NCBI GenBank assembly: GCA_019054805.1
Contig: JAHQIY010000009.1
Coordinates: 3,038,001-3,102,000 of the forward strand
From: Brachionus manjavacas
Lineage: Eukaryota > Rotifera > Eurotatoria > Ploima > Brachionidae
Reading direction: 5' to 3'
Length of the DNA stretch: 64,000 nucleotides
Part shown: positions 57,740 to 64,000 of the stretch, one piece after another
Layout: each line of letters starts with the position of its first letter
How positions within the stretch are numbered: the stretch's first letter is position 1
The notes under the pieces: generated by a model
Told to the model about the DNA's origin: nothing
What the model saw: the letters and a program-made list of their open reading frames with translations, nothing else
The model's database searches: none
Made by a program: the position numbers and the translations under genes

Positions 57740-58797
57740 TTATAAAAGACCATCGGGAAACTCTTCTTCATCTTGTTGTTGATGTTTCGCTTCATTTGCT
57801 TGACTTGAATTTGTTTTAATAGAATTTTGATTTTCTGGTACCTTGTGCTCTTGGATACTAGATATCCACTCCTTGCTTTTAATTATTCTATTTGCTATCT
57901 TCAGCGCTTCATTATCAACCGCGTAGCTAAGATAGTTCTTGATCAAATTTTTGAATTTTTCATCATCTTTTTCTTCGTATATTTCCAAAAGCTCATCAGC
58001 TCGACAAGAAAGAGAAAATCTTTGTTTCATTTTTTCCAGGTAGTTTTTAGCGCTCACCCAGTCATCTTTACTCAAATGGATCAAGCAAACTGTTAAAATG
58101 TATCTAATTATTTGCTCTGATGTGCCAATTTTTTCCAATAACTCCAACGAATTGTCAACCAGCTCAATTGCTTCTGTGTATTGTTCAATCTTTAGAGCCA
58201 AGTTCACGGCATTTTCATACATGGTCACTATCTGATGGTTTTTGTCCTCTACTTCAGCAACTTGAATTGCCCGCTTGACCAATTTTAGACTTGACTCAGG
58301 GTCAGAAGTTTTAAGCATACTTGAAATGAAGTTTATACAAAAATTTTTAGACTTTTAATAAAAAATACCTGGCTCCCCTTTCCAACAAAATACCTGCCGA
58401 GTCACGAGTTCCATTGAGTATCATCAACTCTGCTGACTTGAAAAATGAGTTAAATACCAACGAAAAAGACTTTATTTCATTAGCAATAATTCCAACTTGT
58501 TCGTGTTGCCTCAAAAAATTAGAATTAAAAAATTGTTTTTATTTTTAGCTTTTGAGAATACTTGGCTGCACTAAAAAAAGAGTTATTTTGCTCGTAACAT
58601 TGAGCTGCGTTTTGAAAAGCCTGAATGGCATTCTGAAAGTCTTTGGCTGTTTTGAAACAAGTTCCTGCTTTTGAATAAGCATCTGCTGCGGTGTCAAGGT
58701 CCGGTTTTCGCTTGAACAAAGATGTTTTCATGGCTTTGGCCGCATCCGCCAGCAACTGGTTCCCTTCGTCAACTTTTTTCTTACTCAAAGAATCCAT
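57740..58797 (-). CDS. NAPG: Gamma-soluble NSF attachment protein, 3 exons
   Basis: Gamma-SNAP, a membrane-trafficking adaptor that binds SNARE complexes and recruits the ATPase NSF. Exons on the minus strand: 58562-58797 (donor gtattc), 58369-58509 (acceptor tgag, donor gtattt), 57740-58319 (acceptor caag), in frame throughout, total 318 residues versus about 312 in vertebrate gamma-SNAP. The protein is an all-helical TPR-like solenoid: KPDLDTAADAYSKAGTCFK and AIQAFQNAAQCYEQNNSFFS (SNAP family signature, residues ~33-75), AAKQHEQVGIIANEIKS, LLERGASMLKTSDPES, LTVCLIHLSKDDWVSAKNYL. The end is acidic then hydrophobic (DEEEFPDGLL), resembling the EDEYSGGLC type end of gamma rather than alpha/beta forms. 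Start: first Met, MDSLSKKKVDEGNQLLADAA. Confident. Confidence 0.93.
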
Positions 58798-60595
58798 TTT
58801 GTTAATTCGACATCAAAATTATAGATGTTGATGTTTTTTTTTAAATTTATCAGTCATAAATTATTCAAAATAAATACATTAAATTTTAATAATTTTTAAA
58901 TTCAAAATTTTAATTAAGCATGAATGTTATTTTTAAAATAAATTAGAAAAAATTGATAAATAAATGGAATTTTTAAAATGGTGAAGTAAATAAAGAACAA
59001 TAATGTGTGTGTTAAAATTCTGAATTAGGTATTTTAAGATTTTATCTTGTAATCAAATTTGAATTTTAAATTTAAAAAATTGATTATATCTTATTTGTCG
59101 AAGGAATGGAAAATTAAACATGAAATTGTTTTTCGAAAAAAAAATTTTTAAATATAAGAATTTTAATTGAGAGTTTTCGCCTAGAATTTCGCATTGTTTT
59201 GTTTTAAGTTATCTTAAAATAAATATATATTAAGAAGCATAAAAAAATTCGGAAATTTTTTTGGAATATTCCGCAAAAAATTCTGCAAAATTACTTACAA
59301 AATATTTTGTCATTTTGAAGAAACAGTACAATATTGATTTAATGCTTTCCTAATTTTGAGAACTCTTTTTTTGTTAGACAAAAATCATAATTAAATTTAA
59401 ACCTAAATTGGAAGGTTTTATTTCTTTCCAATTCATGGCTAAACAAATATTCAAAAAATCAGAAAATTTGATAATAGAACCGTAATCTAAGATCAGAGGA
59501 ACCCCCAAAATTTTTTTTTTAAGGATAAAAAACAAAATTCTGACGTTTTTGGTCGTGTAAGTTGTTGTATATTAATGATGCAACTTATAGTGAAGTTTTA
59601 GGTGCTAATTTTCCTGGTAAATCAAAAATAAAATGTGACAGGTGAATTTTATGAGCTAAATACAATGAACTTCTTTTTTTCAAATTATATCCTAGCATTA
59701 AAAGTGTTCTTTTGCTATGAATCCTCTTAATATTCTGTCCTTTTTTGTTCGTTTTTAAGTAAGCCTTTGCATTGTATCCTGTTAATAAAACAAATATAAA
59801 AAATTCCTCTCTTATTGTAATTAAAATGATTCCCTAAACCAGGGGTCGACCCTGGATCCAGTTCTTTTATGTAACTAGTTTATACAAAAAACGACACAGT
59901 TCATGACGTTGTAAAAGTAAAGTACACAAAAGGACACAAAATAACACTTTTTATGCTAAGGAATAAAGTATTCAAAAATTAAAAATAAGTTCATTGTCAG
60001 ACCATGAATTTTATGCAGGTAAAAATTAAAAATAAATTAGAAAGAATGATTTTGATAGCTTAAAAGCTTTATTAACACCGATACCTAGAAAAAATTTTGA
60101 CTTAATTCAAAAAATTAAAATTTAGGCATCTTGGAGTTGATCATCAATTCAAAAATATCTGGCAATGTGAAATATTCGTACAAAATATTAATACAAAAAA
60201 ACGCTATTTTTTTTCTAATTGTACAAATTGTTATATAACATTTGAAATAGTAAAATTTGACTTAGCAATTAAGAAAACTCTAACAAAGTCAAAAAGTTAC
60301 AAAAGTAGAATGAATAAAAAAGCTGACGTATACGAATCAACATAATAAAAAGCTTACCAAAGTTTGTTAGAACCTGGCTTAGTTTTCCCACCAAGAAAGC
60401 AGTAATCCCAACTGCACAAAACATTAAGTTATGTCGCCATCTCTTAGAAATTAGAAATAAGTAAGCAAAAAACTAAATATTTTATTGGCATGCATGGCTT
60501 GTGGAAAAATTAAAATGCCATTTGAAGATTCTTTTATTTCTTAGCTTAAAAAGCCACCTAAAACAATTAAAGCCAAGAGTATTTCTATGATTCAG
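58798..60595. other. Intergenic, AT-rich
   Basis: No gene. A near-palindrome ccaggggtcgaccctgg at 59840-59856 is notable in this AT-rich context. 59885-59950 holds acacaaaaggacac-type motifs also seen at 28478-28535. Confidence 0.4.
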
Positions 60596-60775
60596 ATGAA
60601 TTTAAACCAGAGTGTCTATCAGGACTTGCTCACTACATTGCTTTATAGTTCAAGGCAAATTTGTACTCCGGGGATAGATTGCCAAAACTAAAATTGGGAG
60701 GTGAGGGACGGATCGTCAGAATTGACGAATCTTTATACGCCATGATAAGTTTAATAAAGGCAAAAACTTGAGAAG
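60596..60775 (+). pseudogene. Merlin/IS1595-like (ISXO2) transposase scrap
   Basis: The plus strand reads SDEFKPECLSGLAHYIAL, a stop, then LPKLKLGGEGRIVRIDESLY. The GGxGxIVxIDES block around the first catalytic Asp-Glu is a hallmark of the ISXO2/Merlin family, known from rotifers and other animals. Nothing else of the domain survives. A CPDCGKYVE zinc-ribbon-like stretch occurs downstream at 61018-61044. Confidence 0.45.
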
Positions 60776-61155
60776 AATCCAAGCATCAATCAAATTTCAA
60801 ATGAAGTTGGACCTAAATAATCTTTAAGACAAATGATTAGCAAAGAAGAAAAAAATTTTAAAAAAATTGTCCAAAGAAATGGAGAGCTTGTCTTGTAAAG
60901 TAAAACAAAAAGCAACAATGTGTTAAAATAAATCATTTGAACAATCTCAAAACTCAAATTATTCAGAAGAACTAATCTAATAAGTCTCAAATAAGTCAAA
61001 AGAAAAATCCAACACCATGTCCTGATTGTGGAAAATATGTAGAAGGCCTATTTTTAGATTTAGATTTTTTTTAATAACGAAATTTTTTTTTTAATAATTT
61101 TTGTAATGATTAAATTTTTAAAAATTTTTTGAAAACATTTTTCAAATGTTTTTTT

Positions 61156-61295
61156 CAGACTTGGGCAAAAGTCATTAAGTCAAAGTCAAGTCAAGTCATT
61201 AGACTTTTTTTGAAAAAAAAAAATCTAAGTCAAGTCACTGACTTGACTTTTAAAAGACTTTAAAATGACTTTTTTTTGACTTTTGCCCAAGTCTG
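61156..61295. mobile_element. hAT-like MITE, 140 bp
   Basis: Perfect 19-bp terminal inverted repeats CAGACTTGGGCAAAAGTCA, with aagtcaagtca motifs inside both arms. The flanking octamers gttttttt and attttttt match 7 of 8. Same family as 18701-19028 and 62820-62966. Confidence 0.75.
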
Positions 61296-61924
61296 ATTTT
61301 TTTATTGTTTGCATTTTGCAGAAAATTCCAGAGTTTTTGCAGAGCTTAGATTTAATTTGTACAAACGAATTATTAATTAAGATATTAAGTTGGTCCTACA
61401 AAGAAAAATTATATGACCAACTTAAATGCTTTAAAAGCTTTTGACAGGCATACTAGTTTGTCTTTCAAACTAAAAAATTCAACCCAAGCAAGTTTTTGGA
61501 TATAAAATGGTGGAAAAAGTGGACATTTTTTTGAGTGTTTCAGTTTATGGGTGTTGTAATCATTTCGCAGTATTATAACCACCCTCTGTCTTCTTTAAAG
61601 AATTTTAGACAAAATCAACAAGTAGTCGTTTTTGATGCCAAAAATGCCAAAAAGTCTGAAAAGTCCGAAATGATTTATCTTGAACTTCCTTTAAGCTTTT
61701 GAGACAAATCAGTATGTTGCAAAAGTTAAGAAATTTTTAAATGCTAAAAAAATTGTTTTTTTTACCTATATAATAGGCGAGAAAATAATATATATTCATA
61801 TTTTCTATTTATTTTTAATTAATCCAAAAACATAAAACCAAACAAAAGATTAGGTGAAAAAAATACAAAAAGAATAAATTTATACAATTACTTTAAAAAA
61901 AAACGGTTTATAAATTTTTACAAT

Positions 61925-62230
61925 TTAAAATTTGAAATGACCGCAATGACCATAGATTTTTGTACGTTCTCAGTCGGAATGTTTAACCACTCTTTATGTA
62001 AAACCTCTTTTAAATGCTCAATAAAGGTTACTTTAGTTTCTATCATTTTGGCATCCATGTATGAACATTAGTTCTTAATTGGTTTGAGATATGGTGAACG
62101 GACACACCATGGCAGAACCTCAATGTTCTGTTCTTTAAACAAGTCGCTTACTGAGTGAGCGGTATGTGCCGAAGCAACATCTTGTTAAAAATCCAAGGTT
62201 CATTTGGCTCAAATAGGAGTTCAATAGGTG
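61925..62230 (-). pseudogene. Tc1/mariner transposase C-terminal fragment
   Basis: Minus strand: DVASAHTAHSVSDLFKEQNI, EVLPWCVRSPYLKPIKN, then in a shifted frame FIEHLKEVLHKEWLNIPTEN and VQKSMVIAV. This matches the second half of the Tc1/mariner catalytic domain, where the family has QDNAPxH, WPARSPDLNPIEN; here Asp-Leu-Asn-Pro has decayed to Tyr-Leu-Lys-Pro and a stop follows. Confidence 0.65.
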
Positions 62231-62819
62231 GTAAAAGATCTGATGTTTTTTCTTAATTTAAATAAAAATTGTATGTTGAATTTGAAAAGTATAATTAAAT
62301 TATTTTTTTGATTTTTTATGGGATTAAAATTTTGATTTTTTTAAACAAACTTAAATATTTTTTGTATTTTTTTCATAAATATTATATAAATTAATTTAAA
62401 ATAAAGAATTAACAATTTATCAATAATTTTTAATCTCATTTTGATTCGATATAAAAAAATCTATTGAAATATATGAAAAACCTTCTCATCGATGAAAATT
62501 CGATTGAATCTTTTTTTTTTCATTGATGCTACATCAAATTTTAATTGACTTCTTGATTATTTAATTTTACTTTTTCAAGATTTATATCAATTTTCTAAAA
62601 ATATATTTAGGTTGGCCCATTATTTTTCTCAAGCATTACTTTAATAAATTAAACCTGTTTTTTAATAAAACTTTTAATGGTCAAAAGAAGTCTAAAAAAT
62701 TTCCCAGTTTTTATTAAGTTAAAGTTGGGTCAAATAAAATTTCTAATTGAAAAATTATATAATTTATTTGGAAAAAAATATTGTTTAAAAAAATAAAAAA
62801 TAAATTTAAATAATTTAAT
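62231..62819. repeat. Dispersed repeat related to 24770-25130
   Basis: 62250-62555 follows the same order as 24770-25130 (attgtatg...aaaagtataattaaatta ... tcattgatg...attttaattgact) in the same orientation, diverged. No coding potential. Confidence 0.5.
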
Positions 62820-62966
62820 CAGACTTGTTTATAAGTCACAGTTTAAGTCTTTGTCACAAAAATTTAAGTCAAAGTTATGACTTGATTAAATTTTTTTTTT
62901 TTTTTTAAATAATTTTAGGTCATTGACTTGACTTGACTTAAGACTTGTGACTTCAAAACAAGTCTG
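62820..62966. mobile_element. hAT-like MITE, 147 bp
   Basis: Ends CAGACTTGTTTATAAGTCAC and, reverse-complemented, CAGACTTGTTTTGAAGTCAC, with cttgacttgactt motifs within. Flanking octamers aatttaat and aattttac match only partly. Related to the MITEs at 18701 and 61156. Confidence 0.7.
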
Positions 62967-63069
62967 AATTTTACTGCTTGAAATTACTTAAAATTTCACA
63001 TGACAAAAATACATTAAATTAATTTTTCAACTTCAATTTTTTCTTGTGTTTTGTCAACACATACGTTAT

Positions 63070-63245
63070 ACTTACCACTTAGTGACCAGTCTTCAGGCAG
63101 GTTTTCTAATTCAGGAGGACTTATTGTTCATATAATGCAATAAAGTCTCGCCTTTATGATAATGCCATTTAAATGACTTTTTGGACTTAACCAATTTAAT
63201 GGTTGCTATTCCAACAAAGAATCGGTATTTGGGGTCTTACATGTT
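63070..63245 (-). other. Candidate coding exon of unknown gene or element
   Basis: Minus strand: YRFFVGIATIKLVKSKKSF, WHYHKGETLLHYMNNKS, then after a one-base shift PPELENLPEDWSLSG followed directly by a strong donor gtaagt. Less AT-rich than the surroundings. No family recognised; the frameshift suggests a decayed exon. Confidence 0.3.
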
Positions 63246-63682
63246 GAAATTAAAAATTTCTTAGTTAAAAAAAAAGTGCTGAATAATAAAAATTTTTTGA
63301 TAAATGAGATTTTAAATTAATTTTTTAAATGAGAAAAAGAAATAATTGAATAAAAAGGTGGAAAAAAGTGTCCCTTAGGAATTTAAAAAATAGCTAGACC
63401 ATACTTAAATATAGCATTAAATTTTATATAGGCTAAATATTCTAGGTCTAAGATAAAGATTTAATTTTAAGACTAAAAAAATTCAAATTTTTAAAAACTC
63501 GTGCAACTTTATTATAATTTATCATGAACACCTCGCCTCCCTCTAGCTCTCAAAAATCTTGCATGCATTCTTTCAAATTATAATGATTCATTCGGCTCTA
63601 AATATATTAAAAGCAAAGTTTTTCTTTCCGAAAGCATTTATTTTAAAACGAAATTAAAAAAAAAATTTCTTAATTACTCAAC

Positions 63683-64000
63683 ATGGAAGACATTGTGTTG
63701 GTTCAAAGTCAAGACTATGCCCAAGTGGTGTTCGAGGACCTGAACGAAAGCTATCCGGAAAACCAGGACCTGGAGTGTGTGTTCACTCTAAACGAGCTCG
63801 TAAAAGTAGAGAATGGCGACTGGGTCGGAATATACAAAGTGGGATTCACCAACTGCAAGGACTTCGTTTGCAAAAAGGAGATAAATGTGGACCAAGTGAT
63901 TGATTTGAGAGCCAGTGTTGTTTTTAATGCGGAGCAGATTCCGCGAGATGACAGCGAATTTTACCAGTTTGTGTTCGTTTCCCAGTCCAAACAGATTCGC
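63683..64000 (+). CDS. SKICH-domain protein (CALCOCO/TAX1BP1/NDP52-like), 5' part
   Basis: Opens with MEDIVLVQSQDYAQVVFEDL and runs off the right edge after 106 residues with no stop or intron. Residues ~12-106 form a SKICH domain: SYPENQDLECVFTLNELVKV, the signature GDWVGIYKVGFTNCKDFV, and DDSEFYQFVFVSQSKQIR. This domain heads the CALCOCO family (TAX1BP1, CALCOCO1, NDP52), coiled-coil adaptors for selective autophagy and transcription coactivation. The more distant alternative, a SKICH-containing inositol 5-phosphatase, has the domain at the C-terminus, so an N-terminal SKICH favours the CALCOCO type. GC content rises sharply at the ATG, supporting coding. Which paralogue cannot be told from this part. 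Confidence 0.85.
   Translation, partial: MEDIVLVQSQDYAQVVFEDLNESYPENQDLECVFTLNELVKVENGDWVGIYKVGFTNCKDFVCKKEINVDQVIDLRASVVFNAEQIPRDDSEFYQFVFVSQSKQIR

Noticed and set aside
60790-60999. 69-aa minus-strand hydrophobic frame
   Set aside because: Low-complexity reverse frame beside a transposase scrap; no supporting start context or homologous pattern.
1-64000. tRNA, rRNA or other structured RNA genes
   Set aside because: No convincing A/B box pair, cloverleaf or rRNA-like GC-rich core was seen by eye; a covariance-model scan would be needed to exclude them.

Overview
The window is an extremely AT-rich invertebrate genomic segment. Most intron borders I could place are GT-AG; introns range from about 45 bp to over 2 kb, and the space between genes is filled with decayed transposable elements. 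Low GC, intron style and the transposon mix (FLYWCH/SWIM MULEs, Tigger/pogo, jockey/CR1-like LINEs, Merlin and mariner scraps) suggest a monogonont rotifer such as Brachionus. That is an inference from style; no marker gene here settles it.

Host genes recognised: two inverted beta-1,4-galactosyltransferase (GT7) paralogues (2057-3127 minus, 16170-17280 plus, the latter with two frameshifts); a TPR protein (20549-21571 minus); a 12-exon mitochondrial-type valyl-tRNA synthetase, reconstructed exon by exon to 972 residues (30380-37764 minus); COP9 signalosome subunit 1 (43059-44567 minus); a three-exon protein with a FLYWCH-like zinc finger (53933-54707 minus); gamma-SNAP (57740-58797 minus); and the 5' part of a SKICH-domain gene of the CALCOCO/TAX1BP1 type (63683 to the right edge, plus).

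Layout: 0-2 kb LINE RT remnant between direct repeats; 2-17.5 kb inverted GT7 pair enclosing ~1 kb near-identical inverted repeats and a nest of transposons (MULE, Tigger, LINE, an intron-containing DDE transposase broken by a copied LINE piece); 17.5-30 kb TPR gene among MITEs and LINE 3' ends; 30-38 kb ValRS, its longest intron packed with MITEs; 38-43 kb gene-poor, palindromic; 43-45 kb CSN1; 45-53 kb transposon graveyard with two MULE-type elements bounded by perfect 9-bp target duplications; 53-59 kb FLYWCH-like gene and gamma-SNAP; 59-64 kb mariner/Merlin remnants, two MITEs, then the SKICH gene.

The host genes are unrelated housekeeping and trafficking functions and show no operon logic. 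The strongest signal is in the GT7 pair: about 650 bp (intron 1 plus the first half of exon 2) is nearly identical between copies while exon 1 and the 3' half are strongly diverged, as expected from recent gene conversion. Other good signals are MITE families with intact target-site duplications, a templated-insertion/fold-back scar, a LINE with inverted halves, and a possible domesticated FLYWCH protein. I saw no credible new multi-gene system.
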